Origin: Streptosporangiaceae bacterium | Lineage (GTDB): Bacteria > Actinomycetota > Actinomycetes > Streptosporangiales > Streptosporangiaceae | NCBI GenBank assembly: GCA_025934375.1 | Contig: JAICYD010000005.1 | Location: 61,058 to 125,057 of the forward strand | Direction: 5' to 3' | Length of the DNA: 64,000 nt | Shown: one piece after another, positions 16,060 to 24,561 of the stretch | How positions within the stretch are numbered: position 1 is the stretch's first letter | How the letters are laid out: each line of letters opens with the position of its first letter | Made by a program: the position numbers and the translations under genes | Notes under the pieces: model-generated | Told to the model about the DNA's origin: nothing | The model's database searches: none | The model's input: only the letters and a program-made list of their open reading frames with translations

Positions 16060-17271
16060 ATGCGGCTTTCCGAGACCCTTCACCTGCTGCGGCCGGCCCG
16101 CCCGCCTGCCCCGTACGGAGCGCAGACGCTCGCCCGCTGCTACAGCATCGAGGACGTTGCCCGCCAGGCCCGGCGTCGGCTCCCGCTGGGATCGCGGGCC
16201 TACCTGGACGGCGGCGGCGAGGGCGAGTACACGCTGCGGCGCAACCGGGCCGCCTTCGATGAGCTGGAGTTCCTGCCGAGCCAGCCCGGGGACGTGAGCG
16301 ACGCCGACACCAGCACGACGGTGCTCGGCGAGCGGGTGCCGCTGCCGTTCGCGCTCTCGCCGATCGGCGGCCCGCGGATGTTCCACCACGAGGGCGAGCT
16401 GGCCGTGGCCCGCGCGGCCCGCCGGGCCGGGATCCCCTACGGGATCTCCACCCTGGCCACCACGTCGGTGGAAGACGTCGCCGCCCAGACGGACACGCCA
16501 CTGTGGTTCCAGCTGTACATCTGGGGCGACCGCGGCCACAGCAAGGACGCGCTCGCCCGCGCCAAGGCGGCCGGGTACCGCGCCCTGCTGATCAGCATCG
16601 ACACCACGGTGCGCTCCAAGCGCGAGCGGGAAAAGCGGGCCGGGCTGGAACTGCCCAACCCCGACCTGCCGGTGACCACGCTGCTCGAAGGCGCCCTGCA
16701 CCCCGGCTGGGCCTATCACTTCCTGACTTCCCCGACGATCAGCTTCCCCAACATCGGCCCGCCCGACCAGCGCTCGCTGGCGACCATCAACGACATGTTC
16801 GACGGCACCGTGAGCTGGGCGGACCTGGACTGGATTCGCGACCTGTGGGACGGCCCGATCCTGGCCAAGGGCGTCCTGCGCCCCGAGGAGGCAGCCGAGG
16901 CGGCCGAGCGCGGCCTGGACGGGGTGGTCGTGTCCAACCACGGCGGCCGCCAGCTGGACCACCTGCCAGCCACCATCGACGTCCTGCCCCAGATCGTCGA
17001 GGCCGCCGGAGATCGCCTGGAGGTCCTGGTTGACTCGGGGTTCCGGCGCGGCAGCGACATCGCCGCCGCCCTCGCGCTCGGCGCCCGGGCGGTGCTCATC
17101 GGGCGTGGTCACCTGTACGGCCTGGCCGCCGCGGGCGAGGCCGGCGTGCGCCACTGCATTGACATCCTCGCCCAGGAACTTCGCATGACCATGCAGCTGT
17201 GCGGCGCCCGGACGATCGCCGACCTGAACCCCGGCCTGATCCGCCGGCGGAACGCGGGCAGCCACGCATAG
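16060..17271 (+). CDS. FMN-dependent alpha-hydroxy-acid oxidizing protein
   Basis: A 403-aa enzyme of the lactate monooxygenase/L-lactate oxidase family. It shows the N-terminal CYSIEDVARQARRRLPLGSR, FALSPIGGPRMFHHEGELAV, LWFQLYIWGDR, ISIDTTVRSKREREKR, the phosphate-binding Lys in GPILAKGVLRPEEA, the catalytic VVSNHGGRQLDH and VDSGFRRGSDIAAALALGA. ATG 16060 fits family starts. ATG 15943 would add 39 Arg/Pro-rich residues and has GGAGG only two bases upstream, too close to be a good site. The products are likely 2-oxo acids. Confidence 0.88.
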   Translation: MRLSETLHLLRPARPPAPYGAQTLARCYSIEDVARQARRRLPLGSRAYLDGGGEGEYTLRRNRAAFDELEFLPSQPGDVSDADTSTTVLGERVPLPFALSPIGGPRMFHHEGELAVARAARRAGIPYGISTLATTSVEDVAAQTDTPLWFQLYIWGDRGHSKDALARAKAAGYRALLISIDTTVRSKREREKRAGLELPNPDLPVTTLLEGALHPGWAYHFLTSPTISFPNIGPPDQRSLATINDMFDGTVSWADLDWIRDLWDGPILAKGVLRPEEAAEAAERGLDGVVVSNHGGRQLDHLPATIDVLPQIVEAAGDRLEVLVDSGFRRGSDIAAALALGARAVLIGRGHLYGLAAAGEAGVRHCIDILAQELRMTMQLCGARTIADLNPGLIRRRNAGSHA

Positions 17272-17319
17272 CCTCACTTCGCCGTGCGGGCCTGGCCCTC
17301 CGCCTTAAGCGCGGCGCGG

Positions 17320-19179
17320 CTAGCCGTGACCGGTGATCAGGGCCAGCACGCCGCCGATGATGGCCAGGCCTACCACCAGCCAGGTGACGTAGTCGTTGAT
17401 GACGCCGCTTTGGAAGCGCCGGCTGAACTCCGTCAGGCCTGCCCCCGGCTCGTAGCCGCGCCTCAGGACCGGCAGCCGGCGCCAGTACAGCGCCGCTCCC
17501 GCGAGCGCCAGCGCCCCCGCGACGCAGACGAGGGCGACCACCACCGCGGAGACGGTGACCGCGGCCGGCTCGACCGGGTGCAGCGTCGCTACTGGCGCCG
17601 CCGCTGCTGAACCGCCATGCCCCGAGGGACCCAGGACCGCCGCCTGGTAGGCGGCCTGGTCCTGGAACCGCAGCGCGGCGCGCTCGATCGCGGCCCCCGC
17701 GCCCGGCACCAGCATCGCCACGCCGGCCGCCATTGCTCCCGCGACCAGCAGGACCGGCGGGATCAGCATCGTCAGCGGCGTTCGCTGCCGGCCCTCGTCG
17801 GTCTCCCCCGTCTCCTCATTAGCCTCCGCCTCCATCCGCGGGTCCTCCCGAGGCGGGTCGCCGAGACCGTAGAACACGCCCCCGGCCACCCGCAGCACCG
17901 CCCCCGCCGCCAGGATCGCGCACAGGGTGAAGACCACGGTCAGCCAGGTCATCCGCGCGGAGTCCTCGATCCAGCCCTTACCCAGGAACAGCGCGAACGG
18001 CGGCAGCCCGGCCAGGCCCAGCCCGGCCAGCGTGAACGTCGCCCCGGTGACCGGCAATTTGCGGCCGCGCCCGTGCAGGCAGGTCTCGTTGACCGAGCGC
18101 AGCCGGTGCAGCGCGATCCCCGAGCACAGGAACAAGGCCCCCTTGACCAGTGCGTGCCCGGCCACGTAGACCGCCACGCCGGCCAGCCCGAGCGGCGTCA
18201 TCAGCGCGAACCCGGCCAGGAACATCCCCATGTGGCTGATCGTGGAGAACGCGAGCAGCCGCTTGACGTGCCGCTCCCGGAAGCAGAACAGCGCCCCCAC
18301 CACCGAGGTGAGCGTGCCCAGCGCCAGGAATACGTCCGCCAGCGCCGCCTGGTGCCCCAGCGCGCCGCCGAATACCGACCAGTACATCCGCGCGATCCCG
18401 TACAGCCCCAGTTCCACCATCACGCCGGAGAACAGCACGCACACTGGCGTGGGGGCGACCGCGTGCGCGTCGGCCAGCCAGAAGTGAAACGGCACGATCG
18501 CCGCCTTGACCAGGAATCCGGCGATGATCAGCAGGAAGGAGACAACCACGACCCCGTGCCCCGAACGAGACGCGGCCGCCTGCCCGATCTGAGCCATGTT
18601 CAGGGCGCCCGTGCGGCCGTAGATGAGGGCGATGCCGGTCAGGGACAGGTAGGCGCCGACGCTGTTGGTGATCGCGAAGTTCAGCGCGCCCTGGATCGGG
18701 CCGCGCTCCTCGGGGCGGTAGGCGGTCAGCGCGTAGGCCGCCACGCCCATCAGCTCGAACCAGACGAACAGGTCGAACACGTCCCCGGCCAGGCAGAACC
18801 CCGCCACGCCGGCCAGGAAGATCAGCATGAGCCCGTGAAAGTACGTGCCGACGTGGGTGAAGTACCGCCAGGAGAACACCAGCGCCGCCGTCATCAAGAT
18901 CGCGCCGATCAGCGCGAGGCCGACGCTGATCGGCCCGGCCACGAAGTTCACCCCGATCGCGACCCCGTGGGACGGGCGGAAGCCCGCGAACCAGTAGACG
19001 GCCTCATCGGTGCTCGTCTGCCGCAGCAGGAAGGCGAGCATGACCGCCACGGCGGCCGCCGCGGCCACCGCAGCCAGGTTCGCGACCCAGACAAGCCCGG
19101 CCAGCAACGGGCGGACCGCCAGCAGCGCCGCCGCGGTCAGCAGCGGGACCGCGACGGTGAGCGGGATCAGCTGGTTCAT
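17320..19179 (-). CDS. mrpD: Mrp-type antiporter large subunit MrpD/MnhD-like (complex I NuoL/M/N family)
   Basis: A 619-aa polytopic membrane protein with about 14 helices and the proton-translocating antiporter core. Landmarks are GDVFDLFVWFELMGVAAYAL, with its key Glu, GFLVKAAIVPFHFWLADAHA with a conserved Lys, LLAFSTISHMGMFLAGFAL, and GHALVKGALFLCSGIALHRL with a second Lys. It is the last gene of the seven-gene operon starting at 21554, and the only large antiporter-like subunit; no separate MrpA is present. The extra segment around residues 425-450 is hydrophilic and acidic. Na+/H+ exchange is inferred from the family. Confidence 0.85.
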   Translation of the reverse strand: MNQLIPLTVAVPLLTAAALLAVRPLLAGLVWVANLAAVAAAAAVAVMLAFLLRQTSTDEAVYWFAGFRPSHGVAIGVNFVAGPISVGLALIGAILMTAALVFSWRYFTHVGTYFHGLMLIFLAGVAGFCLAGDVFDLFVWFELMGVAAYALTAYRPEERGPIQGALNFAITNSVGAYLSLTGIALIYGRTGALNMAQIGQAAASRSGHGVVVVSFLLIIAGFLVKAAIVPFHFWLADAHAVAPTPVCVLFSGVMVELGLYGIARMYWSVFGGALGHQAALADVFLALGTLTSVVGALFCFRERHVKRLLAFSTISHMGMFLAGFALMTPLGLAGVAVYVAGHALVKGALFLCSGIALHRLRSVNETCLHGRGRKLPVTGATFTLAGLGLAGLPPFALFLGKGWIEDSARMTWLTVVFTLCAILAAGAVLRVAGGVFYGLGDPPREDPRMEAEANEETGETDEGRQRTPLTMLIPPVLLVAGAMAAGVAMLVPGAGAAIERAALRFQDQAAYQAAVLGPSGHGGSAAAAPVATLHPVEPAAVTVSAVVVALVCVAGALALAGAALYWRRLPVLRRGYEPGAGLTEFSRRFQSGVINDYVTWLVVGLAIIGGVLALITGHG

Positions 19180-19186
19180 GGACCCC

Positions 19187-19531
19187 TCAGCCCTTGAACT
19201 CCGCGAGGTCCTGCGGGTCCAGCGTGCCGAATCGCTTGTGGGCCTGGATCGCGAACGAGGCCAGCAGCGCGGTGACGGCCGCCTCGACGACCACGTCGGT
19301 GAGCGCCAGCGCCTGCACGACCGGGTCGACGGCCTTCGGCGAACCGGGAACGTCGGAGAAGTACGGCGCGATGCCGCCGGTGACGTAGCCGGTGGCCAGC
19401 AGCATGACGTACGTCGAGGACTGCACGACGATCAGGCAGATGATCTGATGGATCAGGTCCCGGTTGGTGACCAGGCCGTACAGCCCGCAGGCGAGGATCC
19501 AGGCCGCCACCAGGTAGGGGAAGTACGTCAT
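19187..19531 (-). CDS. mrpC: Mrp-type antiporter subunit MrpC (NuoK-like)
   Basis: A 114-aa NuoK-like subunit with three membrane helices: YLVAAWILACGLYGLV, IICLIVVQSSTYVMLLATGY and ALALTDVVVEAAVTALLASF. The QALALTDVVVEAA segment is the MnhC/MrpC signature, with its Glu in the last helix. It lies 2 bases after the MrpB-like gene and 7 bases before mrpD, consistent with one operon. This subunit forms part of the ion channel module in Mrp complexes. Confidence 0.87.
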   Translation of the reverse strand: MTYFPYLVAAWILACGLYGLVTNRDLIHQIICLIVVQSSTYVMLLATGYVTGGIAPYFSDVPGSPKAVDPVVQALALTDVVVEAAVTALLASFAIQAHKRFGTLDPQDLAEFKG

Positions 19532-19533
19532 CG

Positions 19534-20304
19534 TCAGCCGCCCCCCTCTCGGACGAGCATGGTTTGCTCCAGGAGCTCCCCGGCGATCTGGACGAACGCG
19601 GCGGCGACCCCGATGCCGACCAGGAAGCTGATCAAGGCGATGGTGCCCGCCGAGCTGACGGCCCCGGGTACCTTGCCCAGCGGCAGGTAGTTATCCATGT
19701 AGGGCAGGCCCGCCGCGATCGCGGTGACGCCCACCGCGGCGAAGCCGCCGGCCCCGATCGCCTCGGCGGCGTCGGTTATGTCCACGGGGCTCAGCCGCCG
19801 GAAGGTGAGGAACTCCCCGCCCAGGTACACCAGCAAGAACGCGGTGGCCAGCACCACGCCGCCCTGGAACCCGCCCGACGGGTTGGTTTGCGCGTGGGTG
19901 GCCAGCCACCAGCCGATGAGCGCCGCCGGCCCGGTGAACGCCAGCGCCGCGGCGCGGACGCCCGTGCCGCCGGCCGGCTGCGCGCGCTCGCGCGCCTCCT
20001 CGATCGCCGGCCGTTGCCGTTCTCCTCGTAGCTTGCGCAGCACCACGGTCATGCCCACGACCGCGGTGAACAAGATGAACTCCTCCCCGACGGTGTCGAT
20101 GCCGCGGTACTCGAAGTTCACCGCGGATACGATTCCGGTCGCGTTCGTCTGGCCCTCGGCGACCTTCAAGATCGCCGGCCCGTAGGGGCCGGGGTAGCGG
20201 CCGAAGCCCGGCAGGCCAGTGATGCCCCAGATGACGAAGGCGGCCAGCCCGGCCATGGCGACCAGGAAAATCACGCGGCGCTGGCCCGGGGTCACCGGCG
20301 CCAC
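19534..20304 (-). CDS. mrpB: MnhB-domain protein: MbhE-like N-terminus fused to MrpB
   Basis: A 256-aa membrane protein that joins two modules. Residues 1-90 resemble the C-terminal end of MrpA (MbhE type): VIWGITGLPGFGRYPGPYG, SAVNFEYRGIDTVGEEFILF. Residues 110-256 are an MnhB/MrpB domain with THAQTNPSGGFQGGVVLATA, YLGGEFLTFRR, and a final helix before ELLEQTMLVREGG. The start overlaps the DUF4040 gene by 13 bases. Together with that gene it supplies what is the C-terminal part of MrpA in canonical operons. Confidence 0.85.
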   Translation of the reverse strand: MAPVTPGQRRVIFLVAMAGLAAFVIWGITGLPGFGRYPGPYGPAILKVAEGQTNATGIVSAVNFEYRGIDTVGEEFILFTAVVGMTVVLRKLRGERQRPAIEEARERAQPAGGTGVRAAALAFTGPAALIGWWLATHAQTNPSGGFQGGVVLATAFLLVYLGGEFLTFRRLSPVDITDAAEAIGAGGFAAVGVTAIAAGLPYMDNYLPLGKVPGAVSSAGTIALISFLVGIGVAAAFVQIAGELLEQTMLVREGGG

Positions 20305-20534
20305 CGCACCCGGGCGATGGTCAGCAGCAAGATCAGCGGCAGCGCCACCGCGCCGACAACCAGCTCCGACAGCGTGACGTCGGGGGCCTGCATGGTGAAG
20401 AACAGCACCGCCAGCCCGATGCCGTAGGCGCTCAGGGCCACCACCTGGCGGACCCGGCCGCGCACCATGACGACCAGGGTCGCGCCCAGCGCGACCAGCA
20501 CCAGGATCACGACCTGCAGCGCCTGCGTCATCAT
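20292..20534 (-). CDS. DUF4040 / MbhD-like Mrp subunit
   Basis: An 80-aa membrane protein with three helices: VVILVLVALGATLVVMV, VVALSAYGIGLAVLFFTM and LSELVVGAVALPLILLLTIA. The QAPDVTLSELVVG motif with its buried Asp/Glu pair is typical of MbhD/DUF4040, equivalent to part of MrpA's C-terminal region. It overlaps mrpG by 4 bases and the MnhB gene by 13, so it is clearly coupled. In Mbh/Mrp complexes this subunit lines the ion path. Confidence 0.82.
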   Translation of the reverse strand: MMTQALQVVILVLVALGATLVVMVRGRVRQVVALSAYGIGLAVLFFTMQAPDVTLSELVVGAVALPLILLLTIARVRWRR

Positions 20535-20836
20535 CGCCGACTCTCCTTCTTACGGTCCTCCCGGGCGCGGATGGCCCGGATGGTGGCGTGCGACAGGAAG
20601 GGCCCGCCGAAGATCATGAGGGCCAGGGCGATCACCGTTTGCCCGGTGGCGTAATCCAGGCCCCCGGCGGCCAAGACGGCCACGACCACGAAAACGGGCG
20701 CGACGATCGTCGCCGGGGTGAGGTAGTGCAGCTTGCGGGCCGCGCCCGGCATGGCGAGCACGCCAGCCGCCGACGCCGCTACCACCAGGACCGCCAGTGC
20801 CAGGAACACGCAGCTCACGATGTCGCGAACGGTCAT
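20531..20836 (-). CDS. mrpG: Mrp-type antiporter subunit MrpG
   Basis: A 101-aa small membrane protein with three helices and the MnhG motif MPGAARKLHYLTPATIVAP after the first helix. The C-terminus is basic (RAIRAREDRKKESRR) and cytoplasmic. It overlaps mrpF and the DUF4040 gene by 4 bases on each side (ATGA junctions). MrpG is a structural small subunit in Na+(Li+)/H+ antiporters. Confidence 0.86.
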   Translation of the reverse strand: MTVRDIVSCVFLALAVLVVAASAAGVLAMPGAARKLHYLTPATIVAPVFVVVAVLAAGGLDYATGQTVIALALMIFGGPFLSHATIRAIRAREDRKKESRR

Positions 20837-21087
20837 AGCCAGTCCTCCACGGCGCGGGCGAACACCAGCCCGCTTCCGTACAGGAGCACCGCGAGTATCA
20901 CCGGGAACTCGAACAGGCCCGCCCGCCCGAAACCCTGCGCGATCAAGGCGAGCACCATGACCGCCACCGACGTGAGGAACTGGTAACCGACCACGGCCTC
21001 GGCGGTGTCTCCCCGGGCGATCGTGACGCCCGCCGGGATCAGCGCCACCAGCATCGCGATGGCGGCGGCCAGGAACGCGGCCGTCAT
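20833..21087 (-). CDS. mrpF: Mrp-type antiporter subunit MrpF
   Basis: An 84-aa protein with three membrane helices: AAFLAAAIAMLVALIPAGVT, YQFLTSVAVMVLALIAQGF and FPVILAVLLYGSGLVFARAV. The length, topology and neighbours (mrpE before, mrpG after, each with 4-base overlaps) fit MrpF/MnhF. The central Asp-Thr-Ala-Glu loop takes the place of the usual Asp-Arg loop, a mild deviation from canonical MrpF. Confidence 0.82.
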   Translation of the reverse strand: MTAAFLAAAIAMLVALIPAGVTIARGDTAEAVVGYQFLTSVAVMVLALIAQGFGRAGLFEFPVILAVLLYGSGLVFARAVEDWL

Positions 21088-21554
21088 GGCGCCTCCTCCA
21101 CTTCCGGGGGGCTGACCGCGAGATGGTGCACGACCATGACGTCGCGGCCGGGATCCAGGTCGACGACGAACGTGCCCGGAGCGAGGCTCCGGGCCCAGGT
21201 CAGGAAGACGCGGCGGGCCGCGCTCGGGGACCCGTCCGCGCCGTAGCGCACCGGGACCTCGGCGTAACCGCTCGACGGCAGCTGTCCCGTGGCCAGCCGG
21301 CGGCCCAGCGCGGCGAACACGACAACGGTGTCGTGGACGACCTGGCCGGGCAAGGTCGCCGCCCGCGCCAGCCACGCCAGCCGGGGCCGGGACCGCTCCC
21401 CCGTCTCGTCGCGGACCGCGGTCGCCAGCGCTGCCGCGAGCGCGGCGGCGATCGCCCCGAACAGCAGTTCGTCGGCGCGTAGCGAGTCATCGACCGCCAA
21501 CCAGAATCCCGAGAGCAGGATCCACCACGCGAACCACGCCTGGAACTTGCGCAT
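21084..21554 (-). CDS. mrpE: Mrp-type antiporter subunit MrpE
   Basis: A 156-aa Na+/H+ antiporter subunit E. It begins MRKFQAWFAWWILLSGFWLA and has a DELLFGAIAAALAAALATAV helix, then VVHDTVVVFAALGRRLATGQ and the soluble domain with RRVFLTWARSLAPGTFVVDL and VMVVHHLAV. It is the first gene of the mrp operon, divergent from ctaG with 75 bases between the starts. A longer start at 21587 adds residues not seen in the family. Confidence 0.86.
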   Translation of the reverse strand: MRKFQAWFAWWILLSGFWLAVDDSLRADELLFGAIAAALAAALATAVRDETGERSRPRLAWLARAATLPGQVVHDTVVVFAALGRRLATGQLPSSGYAEVPVRYGADGSPSAARRVFLTWARSLAPGTFVVDLDPGRDVMVVHHLAVSPPEVEEAP

Positions 21555-21629
21555 GGGACCGCACCTGCCCGCACGGCAGACCAGCAAACGTCGCGTGTGG
21601 CGCGCCCCGAGCGGGGAAGCGGAGTGTTC

Positions 21630-23051
21630 ATGGCGTCACTGACCCCGGTTACCGCGCTAACGACGTGGCAGTTCGCGTTGGCGCCCACGGTGGCGCTGAC
21701 GCTGGCCGCCGTCGCCTACCTGGCGGCCATGGCGGCGGTCGGCCGCCGCCGAGTCCAGGGGCACCCGGCGCGCCCCTGGCCCGCCGGGCGGGCGGCGGCG
21801 TTCCTGGCCGGGCTGGGCGTGATCGCGGTCGCGACCCAGGGCAGCCCGGCCGCCTATGACGACGCGGCGCTGACCGCGCACATGACCCAGCACCTGCTGC
21901 TGATCATGGTGGCGCCCTTGCTGCTGGTGACCGGGCGGCCGGTCACCCTGGCGTTGCACGCGGCCCGGGGCCGCTGGCACTCACGGGTCAAGCGGGTGGT
22001 CCGCTCGCGGCCGGTGGCCGCCCTGACCTGGCCGCCGCTTACGGTGGCCGGGTACACGGCGGTGGTGGCGCTCACCCACCTGACCGGTCTTGTCAGGGCC
22101 CGGGGGCCCGCGCATGACGCCGAGCACGTGGTTTACCTGGCCTGCGGCTACCTGCTGTTCCTGGTCCTGCTCGGCGGCGAGCCGATCCGGTGGCGGCCGT
22201 CTGCCTTTGGCCGGTACCTGCTCCTGCTGGCCGCGATGCCCGCCGATATCGGCACCGGCGCGGCGCTCATGCTGCACCCGGGATTCGCTGGCTACCCGGC
22301 AGCGGACGTGCACGCCGGGGGCCTGGTGATGCTGGCCGGCGGCGATTTGATCATGACGGCCCTCGCGATCGCGCTCGCCGTGCCGCTCGTCGGCGGCGAC
22401 CGCCACGACCGCGGGCACCGCGGCGAGGCGGCCCCCGCCGGCCTGGCCGCTTACAACGCCTCCCTCGCGCTGCTCACGGGCTCCGGCCTCCCCAGCCGGG
22501 TGGTCCTCAATCATCACCACTGGCCCGTTAGCCGGCCCCGATACCGGGCAGCGGAGAACCTGGAGGAAGGAGCCGACATGGAGCATGACGATTTCATCGG
22601 GCGAGTGCGCCAGCAGGCCGGCCTGGCGAGTACGGGCGATGCCGAGCGCGCCTGCCGCGCCACGCTGGAGACCCTCGGCGAGGTAATGCCGGAGCGGCTG
22701 GCTGACAACGTCGCCAGCCAGCTCCCGCGCGAGGCCGGCGAGCACCTGCGGCGACCGGTGGCCGACGCCGGCGTCGGCGAGCTGTTCGGGCGGACCGACT
22801 TCGTGACCACCGTCGCCGGCCGCGCCGGGGTCAGCGAATCCCAGGCCGCCGTGATCGCCCACGCGGTGGTCGATGCCATGTTCGCCGCCACTGAGGGCGG
22901 CCTCATGGCCGAGGTCACCGAGTACCTGCCACCTGACCTGCGCGAGTACGTAACGCCCGCTCCCAGTTCCCGTGACCAGGATGAGCCCGGGCAAGTGGCC
23001 TATGGGCAGGCCGCGTACGGGCAGGCCACCCCGGAGCGCGGCCATGGCTGA
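21630..23051 (+). CDS. CtaG-type cytochrome oxidase assembly factor fused to DUF2267
   Basis: A 473-aa continuous reading frame with two unrelated parts. Residues 1-290 are a CtaG/caa3 assembly protein with about seven membrane helices and motifs TAHMTQHLLLIMVAPLLLVT, DAEHVVYLACGYLLFLVLLG, MPADIGTGAALMLHP and DVHAGGLVMLAGGDLIMTAL. The His residues are likely copper ligands. Residues 317-473 are a soluble DUF2267 domain (MEHDDFIGRVRQQAGLAST, RLADNVASQLPREAGEHL). GGAG five bases before ATG 21630 sets the start. The join contains a strong ribosome site (see 22578), so two products may be made. Confidence 0.8.
   Translation: MASLTPVTALTTWQFALAPTVALTLAAVAYLAAMAAVGRRRVQGHPARPWPAGRAAAFLAGLGVIAVATQGSPAAYDDAALTAHMTQHLLLIMVAPLLLVTGRPVTLALHAARGRWHSRVKRVVRSRPVAALTWPPLTVAGYTAVVALTHLTGLVRARGPAHDAEHVVYLACGYLLFLVLLGGEPIRWRPSAFGRYLLLLAAMPADIGTGAALMLHPGFAGYPAADVHAGGLVMLAGGDLIMTALAIALAVPLVGGDRHDRGHRGEAAPAGLAAYNASLALLTGSGLPSRVVLNHHHWPVSRPRYRAAENLEEGADMEHDDFIGRVRQQAGLASTGDAERACRATLETLGEVMPERLADNVASQLPREAGEHLRRPVADAGVGELFGRTDFVTTVAGRAGVSESQAAVIAHAVVDAMFAATEGGLMAEVTEYLPPDLREYVTPAPSSRDQDEPGQVAYGQAAYGQATPERGHG
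22562..22580 (+). other. internal ribosome site and ATG for the DUF2267 part
   Basis: GGAGGAAGGAG lies 6 bases before ATG 22578, in frame with the CtaG reading frame. Translated, this linker gives ENLEEGAD, with no sequence resembling either domain. It looks like a leftover intergenic leader, and starting here yields a 157-aa stand-alone DUF2267 protein, the normal form of the family. Confidence 0.6.
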
Positions 23052-24043
23052 CCGGCCGCCCGGCTCGGCCCGGTTCTTCCGCTCCGACGACATCGCCGGC
23101 GAAGTCGCGCTCGTGACTGGTGGATCTCGCGGTCTGGGGCTGGCGCTGGCCCGGGAGCTGGCCCGCCACTCCTGCCGACTCCTTATCTGCGCCCGCGACG
23201 GGGATGAGCTGGCCCGCGCGGCGGATGACCTGCCGCTCGCGCGGGGCCGAGGTCACCGGCGTCGCCTGTGATGTCACCGATGCCGCGGCGCCGCGGCTGC
23301 TCATCGACACGGCGATCGCCAGCTTCGGCCGCCTTGACATCATCGTCAACAACGCGGGGATCATCCAGGTGGGGCCGGCGGTCAACACCGTGGCCGCCGA
23401 CTATGAGGCGGCGATGGCCTCGATGGCGCTGGCCCCGGCCCGGATCACCCTCGCCGCGCTGCCCCTCATGCGCGAGCAAGGGCACGGCCGCATCGTCAAC
23501 ATCACGTCGCTTGGCGGTAAGGTCGCCGTCCCCCACCTGCTGCCGTACTCCATGGCGAAATTCGCCGCGGTCGCCTTTTCCGAGGGACTGCGCGCCGAGC
23601 TCGGGTCCGGTCCGGTCACCGTCACGACCGTGGTGCCCGGCCTGATGCGCACCGGTTCCCACGTCCAGGCCCTGTTCCGCGGCCAGCAGGAGCGGGAGTT
23701 CACCTGGTTCTCACTCGGGGCCGGCCTCCCGCCGCTGTCGATGGACGCCGGGCGGGCGGCCCGCCGCATCGTCTCCGCGATGCGCGCCCGGCGCTCAGAG
23801 ATCATCCTGACGCCCGCCGGCCAGGTCGCCGCCCGCGGCGCCGCCCTGTTCCCCGGGCTGACCGCCCGGGTCATGCACGCGACGTCAGCGCTGCTGCCGG
23901 CGCCGGCCGCCGGGCCGGGGAGCCTCACCCGGGGCGAGGGCCTGCGCCCCGCGTTCAACCGGAAGGCCTTCGACCGGCTCACCGCCCTCAACCGCGCGGC
24001 GGGCCGCCGGCTCAACCAGGGACTTCACTCTCCGCCCGGCTAG
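23044..24043 (+). pseudogene. short-chain dehydrogenase with a +1 frameshift
   Basis: An SDR gene split between two frames. The first frame from ATG 23044 carries the cofactor motif VALVTGGSRGLGLALARELA and reads to ELARAADDL. The second frame resumes with SRGAEVTGVACDVTDAAAPR, GRLDIIVNNAGI, the catalytic ITSLGG and YSMAKFA, and runs to the TAG at 24041. Removing one C near 23232-23236 restores a continuous enzyme of about 332 aa. The 5' end overlaps the DUF2267 gene by 8 bases. Either the gene is inactivated or there is a sequencing error; no slippery site typical of programmed shifting is seen. Confidence 0.8.
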
Positions 24044-24073
24044 CATCCCGAACACCGGCTGCTGAGCGTGGTT

Positions 24074-24113
24074 CGAGCGGCTGCCGGCGTGATGCCACGC
24101 CGGCAGCCGCTCG
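24074..24113. terminator. bidirectional terminator hairpin
   Basis: A perfect 18-bp inverted repeat (24074-24091 with 24096-24113) around a 4-base loop. It lies between the convergent SDR and DUF6458 genes, so it can serve both strands. No T tract is present. A short direct repeat (GGCTGGGCTTACAGC-like, twice) follows at 24119-24146. Confidence 0.72.
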
Positions 24114-24140
24114 CGTCGGCTGGGCTTACAGCGGCTGGGC

Positions 24141-24488
24141 TTACAGCCGCCCGCGCCGACCGGATGGGTAGCGGGGATCACCCGGCGGGTACTCCTGCGT
24201 GGGGTATTCCGCGGGGTAGTCGGCCGGGTGATACCGGCCGTCGGGGCCCAGGACGTATCCGTCCGGGGGCCGCTCGTCTACCACGGGTCGCTGGTGGACG
24301 ACGGTAGTGCGGCGGGCGCGTGCCCACGGCGCCCAGATGACCATCCACAGCACCAGGCCGACGAGCCCGACGATCATCAGGATGTCGCCGATGGTGTGCA
24401 CCTGTATGCCCCAGACGGTTACCGTGTTGACGGCGAACCGAAGAATGGCGCCTACCGCGATCAGCAGCAGGGCCGCGCCGATCGTCAT
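24141..24488 (-). CDS. DUF6458-type small membrane protein
   Basis: A 115-aa protein with two membrane helices (MTIGAALLLIAVGAILRFAV, and GDILMIVGLVGLVLWMVIW) and a hydrophilic tail rich in Tyr, Pro, Asp and Arg (YPAEYPTQEYPPGDPRYPSG). The segment between the helices carries a HTIG motif, as in DUF6458 proteins. ATG 24488 has GGAGGG upstream. A SigB-type promoter candidate lies 50 bases ahead. A related gene occurs at 50279, behind the sigma factor. The function is unknown. Confidence 0.75.
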   Translation of the reverse strand: MTIGAALLLIAVGAILRFAVNTVTVWGIQVHTIGDILMIVGLVGLVLWMVIWAPWARARRTTVVHQRPVVDERPPDGYVLGPDGRYHPADYPAEYPTQEYPPGDPRYPSGRRGRL

Positions 24489-24536
24489 GAGTTCCCTCCA
24501 TTTGCCACATTCGTCATTTCCTTGGCACACCCTCCG

Positions 24537-24561
24537 CTACCCGGGCCGGGCCGGGCCATTC
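24537..24561 (-). promoter_or_regulatory. SigB-type promoter candidate for the DUF6458 gene
   Basis: Read on the minus strand: GAAT (24561-24558), 15 bases, GGGTAG (24542-24537). The -35 half overlaps the stop codon of the DUF3618 gene. The predicted leader to ATG 24488 is about 40 bases. Confidence 0.45.

Noticed and set aside
17617..19197. A 526-codon frame opposite the mrpD gene
   Set aside because: Its protein is a Gln/Arg/Gly/His-rich string without any domain, the usual mirror of a GC-rich coding strand.
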